This document shows positions 37,641 through 45,692 of a stretch of DNA of 64,000 nucleotides, in pieces. The notes below the pieces were generated by a model, which saw nothing but the letters and a program-made list of their open reading frames with translations, did not search any database and was not told the origin of the DNA. Numbering within the stretch: the stretch's first letter is position 1; every line of letters starts with the position of its first letter. Source of the DNA: Brevundimonas sp. (GTDB taxonomy: Bacteria > Pseudomonadota > Alphaproteobacteria > Caulobacterales > Caulobacteraceae); contig SCVB01000043.1 in the NCBI GenBank assembly GCA_004296955.1, positions 1-64,000 on the forward strand. Direction: 5' to 3'. The position numbers and the translations under genes were made by a program.

Positions 37641-38267
37641 TCAGCCGGCCGAGCGGGCGATGCGTTCGACTTCCTTGCGTACCTGGGCCTCGACGATGCC
37701 CGGCAGGTTGGCGTCGAGCCATTCCTTCAGCATCGGCCGCAGCAGGCTGCGGGCCAGTTCGTCGACGGTGGGGCCGGTTCCGGTCATGGCTTCCATGGGT
37801 TCGGGCTTCCTGAGCGTGGAGGCGAAGCCGGCGAAAGCGGACGCGGCGCTGGCCGCGGCGCTGTCGCCGACCAGGCTGTCATAGCTGGTCGTCGGGACGG
37901 AGGGATGCTCCGGCGTATGCACCTCGATCGGCGCCTCGGTGAAGACCGACTCGCTGACGGGCGCGCCGGGGAAGGGTTCCGCCGCCGTGATGTCGAGATC
38001 GCCCAGGCTTTCGGCGGCCGGGGCCTCATAGGCCTCGGTCAATTCCAGCACATCCTCTTCCGAGGACGCCGGCTCTTCCATGGAGGGGGTTTCGTCCATC
38101 ATGGCGGACGAGGCGACAGGCTCCGGTTGCGGCTCGGGCTCCGGAGCGGGCTCGGGCGCCGCGGCGACCGGCGCAGTCTCGGCGGGGGCGTCGTCTTCGG
38201 AGATGATCCGGCGGATCGACGCCAGGATTTCCTCCATCGTCGGTTCCTGGGCGGTCTGGTCGGTCAT
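37641..38267 (-). CDS. popZ: polar organizing protein PopZ (DUF2497)
   Basis: PopZ forms the polar microdomain that tethers ParB-parS and recruits cell-cycle regulators in Caulobacter. The 208-residue product has the three-part layout: an N-terminal helix with MEEILASIRRIISEDD (about 11-26) for client binding, a Pro/Ala/Glu-rich disordered region to about 160, and a C-terminal oligomerisation block (LARSLLRPMLKEWLDANLP, then IVEAQVRKEVERIAR). The linker is longer than in C. crescentus (177 residues overall there). The tolC and valS neighbours match the Caulobacter order as I recall it. Confidence 0.93.
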   Translation of the reverse strand: MTDQTAQEPTMEEILASIRRIISEDDAPAETAPVAAAPEPAPEPEPQPEPVASSAMMDETPSMEEPASSEEDVLELTEAYEAPAAESLGDLDITAAEPFPGAPVSESVFTEAPIEVHTPEHPSVPTTSYDSLVGDSAAASAASAFAGFASTLRKPEPMEAMTGTGPTVDELARSLLRPMLKEWLDANLPGIVEAQVRKEVERIARSAG

Positions 38268-38382
38268 GTCGAAACCCCGGGGCGCGCGGTGAAGCACGAT
38301 CAAGTCTGATTGCGGCGCGGGAGAGGAGCCCCCTCCCAGGCCATGTCGTCGCATCTCAGCCCGCTGGAATCAACGGGCGTTT

Positions 38383-38426
38383 TCGCGTCACAGGTTAACG
38401 GACGCCGTGACAAGTCGCGTCACAGG
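38383..38426. repeat. 12-bp direct repeat in the tolC-popZ gap
   Basis: TCGCGTCACAGG occurs at 38383-38394 and 38415-38426, 32 bases apart (three helical turns). The second copy contains one arm of GTGAC-N7-GTCAC (38407-38423), and GTTAAC lies between the copies. It may bind a regulator of popZ. Confidence 0.5.
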
Positions 38427-38440
38427 CGACCCGTGGAAGT

Positions 38441-39922
38441 TCAGTCGCGGGGCGCCGTCTGGACCACTTCCGACTTCAGCTGCGCATCGATCGGCGCGTC
38501 GGCGGCGTCGTTGGCCGGGACGACCGGCGGCGCGGCGAGGCGGTCGATGGCTTCGACCAGACCGTCCCACGGCAGACCGCCGCGATTGCGCACCCGGTCG
38601 TAGTTCGCGACCGGATCATAGACGCTCATGGACGCATCCAGATCCTGGCCTTCCAGCCGGCCCATGGCGGCCAGCAGATTGGCCTGGGCGACGTATTCAT
38701 TGCGGCGGGCGCTGGCCAGGGTGATCTGGGCGTTGCGCAGCTCCAGCTCCTGGTTGAGCACGTCCAGGGTGGTGCGCAGACCGACCTGGGCCTCCTGGCG
38801 CACGCCCTCGGCGGCCACCGTTGCGGCCCGGACCGCTTCCTCGCCGGCCTGCAGGGTGGCGCGGGCCGAAATCGACTGGGCGTAGGCCGAACTGACCGCC
38901 TGCAGGGTGCTGCGGCGTTCACCCTCGACCGATATCTGCGCCACATTGGCGCGCTCGAGGGCCTGGGCGACGCGCGAGCTGTTCAGGCCGCCGGTGAACA
39001 GGGGCACCGAAATGGTCGCCCCGGCCTGGAACCGGGTCTCGTCGGCGATGTCGTTCAGATTGCCGAGGTCGGCGGTCGAACCGCCATAGGAGGCCGTCAG
39101 CCGCGCCGAGGGCATGTATTCCGCCTTCGCCGCCGCCACATTGGCCTCGGCCGCGCGCAGGCTGTAGCCGGCGGCGCGGATCGACGGATTGTCCACCAGG
39201 GCGACGTCGAGGGCGTTGTCGAAATCGGCAGGTACGCCCGGCAGCTCCGGCATCGGCGCCAGATCGCCGGGGGCCTGACCGACCACGGCGGCGTAGACCG
39301 CGCGCGAAACCGACAGCTGGGCGCGCGCATTGGCCAGATCGGCCTCGGACTGGGCCAGGCGGGATTCGGACTGGGCCACGTCGGTGCGGGTGATCTCGCC
39401 CACTTCGAACCGGGCCGACGCCTCCTCCAGTTGCCGCTGCAGCACGCCGAGGTTCGACTGGCGGATGGCGAGGATTTCGTCATCGCGAAGCACGTCGGCA
39501 TAGGCCTGGATCACCGAGGCGAGCACGGACTGTTCGATGTCGCGAAGGTTCTCGCGGCCGGCGAGGATTTCCGCCTCGGCCGCCGAGATGCCGTGGCCGA
39601 TGCGGCCGCCGGACCAGAGGGTCTGCGAAAGACCGATGCTGACCCCCCCGGTGTCGGTTTCGGTGACGCCGAGGGTCGCACTGTCGGACCGGCTGTAGTT
39701 GGCGCTGAGGGTGACATCCAGCTGCGGTCGCAGGCCGGCCCGCGCCTGGACGATGGATTCGTCGAGGGCGCGCTGGTTGGCCCGCTGGGCCAGCAGGGTC
39801 GGATTGGTCTGATAGGCCAGGGCCAGCGCGTCTTTCAGCGTTTCGGCCCATGCCGGTCCGCTCATGCCGGCGATGACGGCGATGACGGCGACGGAGGCGA
39901 GCGCGCGTGAACGTTTCAGCAT
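38441..39922 (-). CDS. tolC: TolC family outer-membrane efflux protein
   Basis: This is the outer-membrane channel of type I secretion and RND efflux. The 493-residue product has a signal peptide ending AWA (about residue 26), then two homologous halves of coiled coil and beta-strand. The repeat landmark YQTNPTLLAQRANQRALDE is in the first half and VDNPSIRAAGYSLRAAEANV in the second. It starts at the ATG at 39922 because the 15 residues before it would precede the signal peptide. A Pro/Ala/Asp-rich tail ends the protein. Confidence 0.93.
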   Translation of the reverse strand: MLKRSRALASVAVIAVIAGMSGPAWAETLKDALALAYQTNPTLLAQRANQRALDESIVQARAGLRPQLDVTLSANYSRSDSATLGVTETDTGGVSIGLSQTLWSGGRIGHGISAAEAEILAGRENLRDIEQSVLASVIQAYADVLRDDEILAIRQSNLGVLQRQLEEASARFEVGEITRTDVAQSESRLAQSEADLANARAQLSVSRAVYAAVVGQAPGDLAPMPELPGVPADFDNALDVALVDNPSIRAAGYSLRAAEANVAAAKAEYMPSARLTASYGGSTADLGNLNDIADETRFQAGATISVPLFTGGLNSSRVAQALERANVAQISVEGERRSTLQAVSSAYAQSISARATLQAGEEAVRAATVAAEGVRQEAQVGLRTTLDVLNQELELRNAQITLASARRNEYVAQANLLAAMGRLEGQDLDASMSVYDPVANYDRVRNRGGLPWDGLVEAIDRLAAPPVVPANDAADAPIDAQLKSEVVQTAPRD

Positions 39923-40051
39923 GTCTGTTCCTGCCTGGCGCGGGGAAGCGCGCCCTTCATATCTCATAGGTCTGATGCGGGACGCTTTGCGCTCGCGCCA
40001 GTTAAGTTTTTTTCACGCACCCGCCCTGAAAGTCCGTCGACGCCGGCGATC

Positions 40052-40681
40052 CTACAGCGCGAAGATGGGGTCGGGCGACAGTTCCGCCAACATCGGCGGC
40101 GCGGCGTTGAAAAGTTCCCGCCGGGAAACGCCCTGCTCGCCCCGCACATACAGCACCGCCTTGCCGACAGGACCGGTCCGCTCGACGACCGCCATGCGCC
40201 CGCCGGTGTTCAGGACCTTGAGCCAGGCCTCGGGCCGACCGGGCACGGCGCCCTCGCAGATGATGACGTCGTAGCCGCCGCCCGCCGGCGTGGTCAGCGG
40301 CGCGACCACGGTCTGCACCCCGGCCTCGGCCAGGGGGGCGCCGGCCACCTCGAATACGGCGGCGTCCGATTCCTGGGCGGTCACGGACAGGCCCAGCTCC
40401 GCCAGCACCGCGGCGGCGTAGGGCGCGGCCAGGGCCAGGGCCGTCTCCCCGTGCTGCGCGTCCAGCGCCATGAGCAGTTTCGACAGGTCGCGCGCGAGCA
40501 TGAGCCGGCGGCCGCCGGCGATCTCGGGTTCAATCTCGGCATAGGCCGACCAGGCCCGCTCCTGCGGCAGGAAGCGTTCGCGCGGCACGGCCAGGAGCGC
40601 AGCCTGCAGCTCGCGGTCTGTGACGTCGTTCACGCGGACCTGGCTGTCGACCATGACCTTGCGGGCGGCGGCGAAATCCAT
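40052..40681 (-). CDS. protein-L-isoaspartate O-methyltransferase family protein
   Basis: The 209-residue protein begins MDFAAARKVMVDSQVRVNDV, the start typical of the Alphaproteobacterial PIMT relatives found beside tolC. The SAM-binding Rossmann fold is present, but the usual glycine-rich motif I (GxGxG) is degenerate: residues around ALALAAPYAAAVLAELG lack the Gly pair. The enzyme may therefore be inactive, or may bind SAM poorly. I call the fold, not the activity. The open frame upstream of the ATG at 40681 is non-coding and overlaps the tRNA-Cys region. Confidence 0.82.
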   Translation of the reverse strand: MDFAAARKVMVDSQVRVNDVTDRELQAALLAVPRERFLPQERAWSAYAEIEPEIAGGRRLMLARDLSKLLMALDAQHGETALALAAPYAAAVLAELGLSVTAQESDAAVFEVAGAPLAEAGVQTVVAPLTTPAGGGYDVIICEGAVPGRPEAWLKVLNTGGRMAVVERTGPVGKAVLYVRGEQGVSRRELFNAAPPMLAELSPDPIFAL

Positions 40682-40818
40682 GGAGGCGTGATCCTGAGGC
40701 TGGAGCGACCGGCGACGCGCCGGAAATCTGCCGCGCTTATAGGTCTGTGCGTTGCGGGGGACAATCCGATCTGATAGCGAACGCCCCTCGCGATGGCGCG
40801 GTCGTTCCAACGGCCCAG

Positions 40819-40892
40819 GGCCTGATGGCGGAGTGGTTACGCAGAGGACTGCAAATCCTTGCACCCGAGTTCGATTCTCGGTCAGGCCTCCA
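40819..40892 (+). tRNA. tRNA-Cys (anticodon GCA)
   Basis: The acceptor stem GGCCTGA pairs with TCAGGCC (40882-40888). The anticodon arm AGGA/TCCT holds CTGCAAA with anticodon GCA. The T arm CCGAG-TTCGATT-CTCGG is perfect. The CCA is encoded at 40890-40892. Total length is 74 bases. Confidence 0.95.
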
Positions 40893-41016
40893 TCGCGATT
40901 TCATCCCTTCCCTGCTCCTCCAGCCTTCACCGGCGCAGACTGCGCGTGCTCGTGAATTGCCGGTTTCCGGCATCCCCGTGCCGTGGTTAAGTCACGTCGA
41001 GAGCCGGGGGGCGCTG

Positions 41017-41649
41017 ATGCCGAGCCGCACTGATCGACTGACCCACCGCGAGCGCGAATGCCTGCGCCTCGTCCACGCCCATCAGAACTCCAAACAGATC
41101 GCCCGTCGCCTCGGCATCAAGCCGTCGACCGTCGACCGGCACTGCGAAAACGCGGCGCGGAAGCTGAACGCCGCCGGTCGGGTCAACGCCGCCCTGCTGC
41201 TGCTGGCGGAACAGGCCGTTCCGAACGACTCGGTATCCGAAACACTCCCAATCCCGCCCGCTCCCGGTTTCGCCTCCGATGGCGTCGCGACAGGAGTGAA
41301 CCATGACCGACATCGAAGGACGGCTGCCAGACATCAGCTGGAGGCAACTGCAGACGGTGCTTCTCGCCCTGGCGGACTCGCCGATGAAGCAGATGATGGT
41401 CCAGCATCTGGTGGAGGGAACCCGCAAACAGGCGACCTTCCTGACCCCCGAAAGCACGTTCCGGGAGATCCTCCACATTGGAGCCGCCCTGCTGGACTCC
41501 GGCTTCCAGCCGGCGGAGTCGGACATGAACACCTCGGCCGCATCCTGTTCGTCTTCGCCATCGCGGCCATAGCCGTCCTGGTGATGACGAGCGTCATCGG
41601 CGCGGAGCGGTTCGCCTTCCTGCTCCAGGACTTCCGCTACGACGGCTGA
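41017..41649 (+). CDS. LuxR-type helix-turn-helix protein, C-terminal part uncertain
   Basis: From the ATG at 41017 the first 70 residues form a LuxR-type HTH (LTHRERECLRLV, then KQIARRLGIKPSTVDRHCENAARKL). Receiver and sensor domains are missing. The frame stays open to 41649 and ends in a membrane span (FVFAIAAIAVLVMTSVIG). The section between about residues 95 and 170 is Arg/Pro/Gly rich and looks like the wrong frame, because a better coding frame (41303-41572) overlaps it. Either the gene is a real HTH-plus-anchor protein, or the HTH gene ends early and a base change has joined frames. Confidence refers to the HTH part. Confidence 0.6.
   Translation: MPSRTDRLTHRERECLRLVHAHQNSKQIARRLGIKPSTVDRHCENAARKLNAAGRVNAALLLLAEQAVPNDSVSETLPIPPAPGFASDGVATGVNHDRHRRTAARHQLEATADGASRPGGLADEADDGPASGGGNPQTGDLPDPRKHVPGDPPHWSRPAGLRLPAGGVGHEHLGRILFVFAIAAIAVLVMTSVIGAERFAFLLQDFRYDG
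41303..41572 (+). CDS. hypothetical protein overlapping the HTH frame
   Basis: The 89-codon frame from the ATG at 41303 has normal codon choice and protein-like sequence (DISWRQLQTVLLALADSPMK, FREILHIGAALLDSGFQP) until about 41530. After that it degenerates to Ser/Pro. If one base were added near ACC at 41531-41533, it would continue into the hydrophobic segment that ends at 41649, giving a 115-residue protein with a C-terminal anchor. No family recognised. Confidence 0.42.
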   Translation: MTDIEGRLPDISWRQLQTVLLALADSPMKQMMVQHLVEGTRKQATFLTPESTFREILHIGAALLDSGFQPAESDMNTSAASCSSSPSRP

Positions 41650-41680
41650 GCCGCGCCACTGTCCCCAACAAGGTGAGCCA

Positions 41681-42028
41681 ATGAAACGCAGCGAACATGC
41701 GGCGACGGTCGTCGCGCGCCTGGCCTCGGACCTCACCCAGGCCGAAGACAGCCAGGACGAGGCGGTCAGCCAGCTCGGCCGGCTGGCGCAGTCCCTGACC
41801 CGCAGCCGGCGCGAGGCCGGTCTCTCGGCCACCGTGGGCCAGGCGGCCTTCGACGCCCTCGCTGAGGCCGTGACGGCCCAGGTCACGGCGCAGCGCGCCA
41901 TGGTCGCCCTCCATGAGGCGCTCGCCGATGTGAAGCGGAACAGCACCTACCGGAGCGTCCGTCTGGGCGGTCTGGAGAAGTCGGACAATCCGGTTCCCCG
42001 TCCCACGGCCCTTGCGCTGGTTTCCTGA
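41681..42028 (+). CDS. hypothetical helical protein
   Basis: The 115-residue product is almost wholly helical and Ala-rich. The stretch AARLASDLTQAEDSQ is followed by alternating charged residues that suggest a four-helix or coiled-coil fold, and the tail is polar (LEKSDNPVPRP). No signal peptide or known motif is visible. It lies 31 bases after the HTH frame and could share its transcript. Confidence 0.65.
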   Translation: MKRSEHAATVVARLASDLTQAEDSQDEAVSQLGRLAQSLTRSRREAGLSATVGQAAFDALAEAVTAQVTAQRAMVALHEALADVKRNSTYRSVRLGGLEKSDNPVPRPTALALVS

Positions 42029-42045
42029 TTTGGCGATGCCAGGGC

Positions 42046-42459
42046 ATGTCGCCCATCTATGCGGTCTCGCTGATCCTTCTGATCGTATCCGCCGCCGTCG
42101 CCCTGTGGCGCGGCGGGCCCTGGGAGCGCACGACGGCGGCCGTTCTGGTCCTGACCTGGATCGGGACGGCGCTCGCGCCCTTCGACCCGGCGCGGCCGCC
42201 GTGGGTCGCTATCGCCCTCGACGGCGCGACCCTGCTCCTGCTGCTGTATCTCGCCCTGTACTCCAAGCGCCGCTGGACGGTGTGGGCGACGGCCTTCCAG
42301 TTTCTGCTCATGGCCAACCACCTGGCCTTCGTGCGCTTCCACGAGCTTGAGCAATGGGCCTATGTCACGGCCTATTACGTCTGGGGCGACGCGGTCCTGC
42401 TGTGCCTGATCGCCGGCGCCCTATGGCGCCCGCGTCGGGCCGCTTCCGCGGTCGATTGA
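42046..42459 (+). CDS. hypothetical four-span membrane protein
   Basis: The 137-residue product has hydrophobic segments near 1-20, 28-44, 52-72 and 110-127, with Arg/Lys-rich loops on one side, so it is an integral membrane protein with about four spans. The central part contains YSKRRWTVWATAFQFLLMAN and the end is short and charged. This layout is common in uncharacterised sphingomonad and Caulobacter proteins; no function can be given. It lies 17 bp after the previous gene. Confidence 0.72.
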   Translation: MSPIYAVSLILLIVSAAVALWRGGPWERTTAAVLVLTWIGTALAPFDPARPPWVAIALDGATLLLLLYLALYSKRRWTVWATAFQFLLMANHLAFVRFHELEQWAYVTAYYVWGDAVLLCLIAGALWRPRRAASAVD

Positions 42460-42479
42460 GCCGAAGGCCGCGCCTGCGG

Positions 42480-42602
42480 TCAGGCGACCGGCGCGGTGAT
42501 CCAGCCGATGATGCTGGCGGCGCTGACGCCGGCGGCGACGATGGCCACGGCCAGCGCGACGCGTGCATTGCGGTGAATGAAGACGAAAACGCCACCAAAC
42601 AT
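42480..42602 (-). CDS. small membrane peptide, 40 residues
   Basis: The minus-strand ATG at 42602 starts 40 codons giving MFGGVFVFIHRNARV, then a continuous hydrophobic helix ending ITAPVA. GGGGGGAGTTCAGTC lies just before the ATG and offers a GGAG ribosome site at good distance. The frame also reads upstream, without sense. Unknown family. Confidence 0.55.
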   Translation of the reverse strand: MFGGVFVFIHRNARVALAVAIVAAGVSAASIIGWITAPVA

Positions 42603-42692
42603 GACTGAACTCCCCCCGGACGCCCACACAGCGCCACAGCTTTGCCGGTTCATCAAGGTGTACAAAGCGTTAATCGCGATTTGGTGATCGAT

Positions 42693-43496
42693 TCACGCCC
42701 GTCGGGTGAAATGATGCAGCGCGATTCCACTGGCGACCGAAACGTTCAGCGAATCAAAGCCGCCCGACATCGGGATCCCCACCGCCTCGCAGCGGTCGAT
42801 CACCTCGGGCGACAGGCCGGGACCCTCGGGGCCCAGCAATATGGCGACGCGCCCGCCCCGCGGGGTCTGATCAAGCGGCGTCGACGCCCCCGGCGTCAGC
42901 GCCATCACCGCAAAGCCCGCCGCCTTCAGCCCGTCGACCATGGCAAGGGCGTCCAGGCCGGTCGCCATCGGCGTGCGCAGGGCCGCGCCGACCGAGACCC
43001 GGATGGCCTTGCGATAGAACGGGTCGCAGCAGCGGCCGTCCAGCAGCACCGCCGCCGCCCCGAAGGCCGCCGCATTGCGAAACAGGCCGCCCATGTTGTC
43101 GTGATTGCCTATGCCGCACGCCGCCACCACCACGGCGTCCGGCCCGGTTCCCGCCAGGCAGTCCTCCAGCGACCGCGGCGGCGGCTTCTCGCCCAGGGCC
43201 AGGATGCCGCGATGCAGATGAAATCCCGCGATCGCGTCCAGAATCGGCGGCTCGGCGACATGAACCGGCGTGTCCGCCGGCAGGCGACCGATCACCCCGG
43301 CCAGCCCCTCGAGCCGCTTGCGGTCCAGCAAAAGCGCGACCGGCCGGCACAGGGACTGCGGCGACGTCAGCACGTTCAGCACGACCTCGCCCTCGGCCAC
43401 GAACAGGCCCTGCCTGCCCGTGAGGTCCCGCTCGCGGATGTCGCGGAAGCCCGCGATGCGCGGATCATCGGGGTCGTCGATGCGGATCACGGCCAA
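42693..43496 (-). CDS. TrmH/SpoU family RNA methyltransferase (second in window)
   Basis: The 267-residue SPOUT enzyme has the motifs NHDNMGGLFRNA (131-142, where most relatives have NxGNxGxxxR), LLGPEGPGL, and SLNVSVASGIALHH near the end. The N-terminal FVAEGEVVLNVL is the usual substrate-domain start. The replacement of NPGN by NHDN marks a distinct subgroup from the enzyme at 9403-10200. The substrate RNA is unknown. It diverges from tRNA-Asn. Confidence 0.9.
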   Translation of the reverse strand: MAVIRIDDPDDPRIAGFRDIRERDLTGRQGLFVAEGEVVLNVLTSPQSLCRPVALLLDRKRLEGLAGVIGRLPADTPVHVAEPPILDAIAGFHLHRGILALGEKPPPRSLEDCLAGTGPDAVVVAACGIGNHDNMGGLFRNAAAFGAAAVLLDGRCCDPFYRKAIRVSVGAALRTPMATGLDALAMVDGLKAAGFAVMALTPGASTPLDQTPRGGRVAILLGPEGPGLSPEVIDRCEAVGIPMSGGFDSLNVSVASGIALHHFTRRA

Positions 43497-43512
43497 GATC
43501 GGATATTTCCCG

Positions 43513-43542
43513 TTGCGTCAGTCTGACTCGCGCTGCTATAGC
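43513..43542 (+). promoter_or_regulatory. candidate promoter of tRNA-Asn
   Basis: TTGCGT at 43513 and TATAGC at 43537, with an 18-bp spacer, resemble a sigma-70 promoter. A start near 43549 would leave an 18-base 5' leader before the tRNA. The motif is weak. Confidence 0.35.
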
Positions 43543-43566
43543 GCCCGCCTTCCCGAGAGGAAGTGT

Positions 43567-43641
43567 TCCGCGGTAGCTCAGTGGTAGAGCAGCCGACTGT
43601 TAATCGGCTGGTCGTAGGTTCGAATCCTACCCGCGGAGCCA
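43567..43641 (+). tRNA. tRNA-Asn (anticodon GTT)
   Basis: The acceptor TCCGCGG pairs with CCGCGGA (43631-43637). The anticodon arm GCCGA/TCGGC holds CTGTTAA with anticodon GTT. The D arm is GCTCAGTGGTAGAGC and the T arm is GTAGG-TTCGAAT-CCTAC. The CCA is encoded (43639-43641), total 75 bases. Confidence 0.96.
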
Positions 43642-43667
43642 CTCTTTCCCACCACAGCGTCAGACCG

Positions 43668-43695
43668 AAAAAAAGCCCGACGCGCGCGCCGGGCT
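43668..43695 (-). terminator. terminator of the lipoprotein gene, minus strand
   Basis: AGCCCG and CGGGCT bracket a GC-rich inner arm (43674-43695), followed on the minus strand by a T-run (plus AAAAAAA at 43668-43674). It lies 85 bases past the stop of the minus-strand gene at 43780 and beside the tRNA-Asn end. Confidence 0.75.
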
Positions 43696-43779
43696 GAAGA
43701 AGTTCGGTGATGGTGGGTGTCCTCGAAGAAGGAAGACATCCTTCCGTTGGCGTGAATTGGTTAACGACGCGTAAACCGT

Positions 43780-44541
43780 CTATTCGGCGTCCGGCAGCCA
43801 GGTGGTCTGCCTTCCGCCCGCCGGGCCGCTCCAGTCGACCCGCCAGCCGGCGCCCGCCCGTTCGACCCGCAGCGCCGACCCGCCCGCGCCGGCGCCCTCG
43901 CCCGGCCAGGTGAAGGACCGCCCGCCGACGTGGATTTCGTCCGGCCCCGCCGACGGTCTCAGCACCAGACTCCAGCGGCCGGCGTCGTCCGGCGTCACCC
44001 GTCCCGACTCGCCGCCCGCCTGCAGTTCGATCGGCGCGCCGCCGGGGGCGCTTCGCCCCGAGACCAGCCGCATCCGCCCGTCGCTGTCGACCGCTCCCAG
44101 GGCCGGCGCCCGGTCCAGTCGCCGCGTCGCCCCGCCGGGCGACAGAATCGCGACGGGGCCCCGCCCGCCGTCCACGATCAGAAGCCGCTCGGGGGCCGGG
44201 GACGCGTCCTGGCCGATCTGGGTCTCCGGTCGGAGCAGCAGGTCGCCGGCCGGCGGCGTCATCCGGATCCGGAACCGGCCCTGGTCGTCCGCCGCGGCGG
44301 CGTGGGCCGGGCCGGAATCGCTGCGCAGGACCACCCGGGCCCCCGGCTCGGCGAGGCCGGCGAACACCAGTCCGCCCGTCACGCGCTGCACCGTCCGAAT
44401 CATCGGCGGCCGGGTCCAGCCCTCGACCGCGGCCGGGGCCGCGGCCGGCTCGGCCTCGGGCGCGGGGGCGGGCCCGCAGGCGGCGAGCGCGGCGCAAAGC
44501 AGCGCCGCCGCTGTCGCCTTCTCGAACATGGCCCGTTTCAT
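43780..44541 (-). CDS. lipoprotein of unknown function
   Basis: The 253-residue product starts with a signal peptide and lipobox LAAC (Cys near residue 22). An Ala/Pro/Glu linker follows, then a beta-rich region with several repeated elements such as AEPGARVVLRSD, TPPAGDLLLRPE and PDDAGRWSLVLRP that look like Ig/carboxypeptidase-regulatory-like strands. The end is WLPDAE. No enzyme motif is seen. The ATG at 44541 was chosen, with the internal ATG at 44529 as alternative. The frame upstream is a shadow of the LOG gene. Confidence 0.75.
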   Translation of the reverse strand: MKRAMFEKATAAALLCAALAACGPAPAPEAEPAAAPAAVEGWTRPPMIRTVQRVTGGLVFAGLAEPGARVVLRSDSGPAHAAAADDQGRFRIRMTPPAGDLLLRPETQIGQDASPAPERLLIVDGGRGPVAILSPGGATRRLDRAPALGAVDSDGRMRLVSGRSAPGGAPIELQAGGESGRVTPDDAGRWSLVLRPSAGPDEIHVGGRSFTWPGEGAGAGGSALRVERAGAGWRVDWSGPAGGRQTTWLPDAE

Positions 44542-44622
44542 CGCGTGCTTCCGACCGCTAGGAGTAGCGGTCCAGATAGCGCGCCGGGACGGCCGCTGTC
44601 TCCCTTCCGTTCCCGAGGCCCC

Positions 44623-45225
44623 ATGTCTTCGCCTGTCGCCATCCAGCCCTTCGACGGCCAGTCCGTCTGCCTGTTCTGCGGGTCGTCCGACCTGTCGGAC
44701 CCCGCCTACACCGAAGCCGCGCGGGCGTTCGGCGCCCAGACGGCGGCGGCCGGCTGGCGGCTGGTCTATGGCGGCGGCGGCGTCGGCCTGATGGGGGCGT
44801 CCGCCCGCGCCGCCCATGCCGCAGGCGGGCGGGTGCTGGGCGTCATGCCCGGCTTCCTGCGCAGCCGCGAACGGCTGTTCGACGATGTCGAGACCCTCAT
44901 CGTGCCCTCGATGCACGAGCGCAAGACCATCATGTACGACCAGTCCGACGCCTTCGTGGTCGCCCCGGGCGGGGTCGGCACGCTGGAAGAGGTCATCGAG
45001 GTCCTCTCCTGGAAGCGGCTCGACCTCCATTCCAAGCCCGTTATCTTCCTGAATCTGAACGGCTTCTGGGAGCCGCTGCTGGCCGTCATGGAGCACAGCA
45101 TCGCCGAGGGCATGACCCCCGCCAGCTTCCGCGAGGCCTGGGTCGTCTGCGACACGGTCGAGGCGGCGATCGCCGCCATGCAGACGGCGGGCAAGACGCC
45201 GCACTTGCAACATGATCGCCGATAA
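44623..45225 (+). CDS. LOG family protein (cytokinin riboside 5'-monophosphate phosphoribohydrolase-like)
   Basis: This is a Rossmann-fold nucleotide hydrolase of the TIGR00730/LOG type that releases a base from nucleoside 5'-monophosphates in plants and bacteria. The 200 residues have VCLFCGSS at the start, GGGGVGLMGASA (50-61), the HERK stretch (98-101) and the signature PGGVGTLEE (115-123), the two catalytic blocks. The old name 'lysine decarboxylase' is wrong for this family. The in-frame upstream extension is a shadow of the lipoprotein gene. Confidence 0.93.
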   Translation: MSSPVAIQPFDGQSVCLFCGSSDLSDPAYTEAARAFGAQTAAAGWRLVYGGGGVGLMGASARAAHAAGGRVLGVMPGFLRSRERLFDDVETLIVPSMHERKTIMYDQSDAFVVAPGGVGTLEEVIEVLSWKRLDLHSKPVIFLNLNGFWEPLLAVMEHSIAEGMTPASFREAWVVCDTVEAAIAAMQTAGKTPHLQHDRR

Positions 45226-45353
45226 GTAATCACTGGTCAGTCAGCCGACGTCCGTACGTTGCTTTTCACTACGCACCTTGACAGTTGCGTAAAACAACGG
45301 ACTTTGGCGAAGCGGCGCGGCTGAACGCGCCCGTCCAACCGGAGACCTCCCCC

Positions 45354-45650
45354 ATGCGTGCTCTGCTTATCGCCGCGGCCCTGTTCGCCGCCGCCCCCGC
45401 CTTCGCCCAGGCCCCGGCCGCGGCCACCAGCGCCGTCCTCGCCGACGCCGCCCGCGCCCCGACCGGCCGCACCATCATCGACGGCGCCTCGTGGACCTGC
45501 GACGGCGCGTCCTGCACCGCCAGCGGCGGCGCCAACCAGCCCGCGACCCGCGCCTGCCGCCGCGTCGCGGCCCGCTTCGGCGCGGTGTCGGCCTTCAGCT
45601 ACAAGGGCGTCGCCCTGTCGGCCGAACAGATCGCGGCCTGCAACGCCTGA
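45354..45650 (+). CDS. small secreted protein of the CC_3452-like type
   Basis: The 98-residue product has a signal peptide (about 1-18, cut after AFA). The mature part contains WTCDGASC, then RACRRVAARFGAVSAFSYKG and ends AACNA. The Cys pattern and the RxCRRVAARFG block resemble the small Caulobacterales family annotated 'CC_3452', which has no known role. The name is from memory and uncertain. The ATG at 45354 was chosen over the in-frame start at 45285, which precedes the signal peptide. Confidence 0.75.
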   Translation: MRALLIAAALFAAAPAFAQAPAAATSAVLADAARAPTGRTIIDGASWTCDGASCTASGGANQPATRACRRVAARFGAVSAFSYKGVALSAEQIAACNA

Positions 45651-45692
45651 TCCCGCCTGCCTGAAACAGGCCTGGGGACGGCGCCGCCGTCC

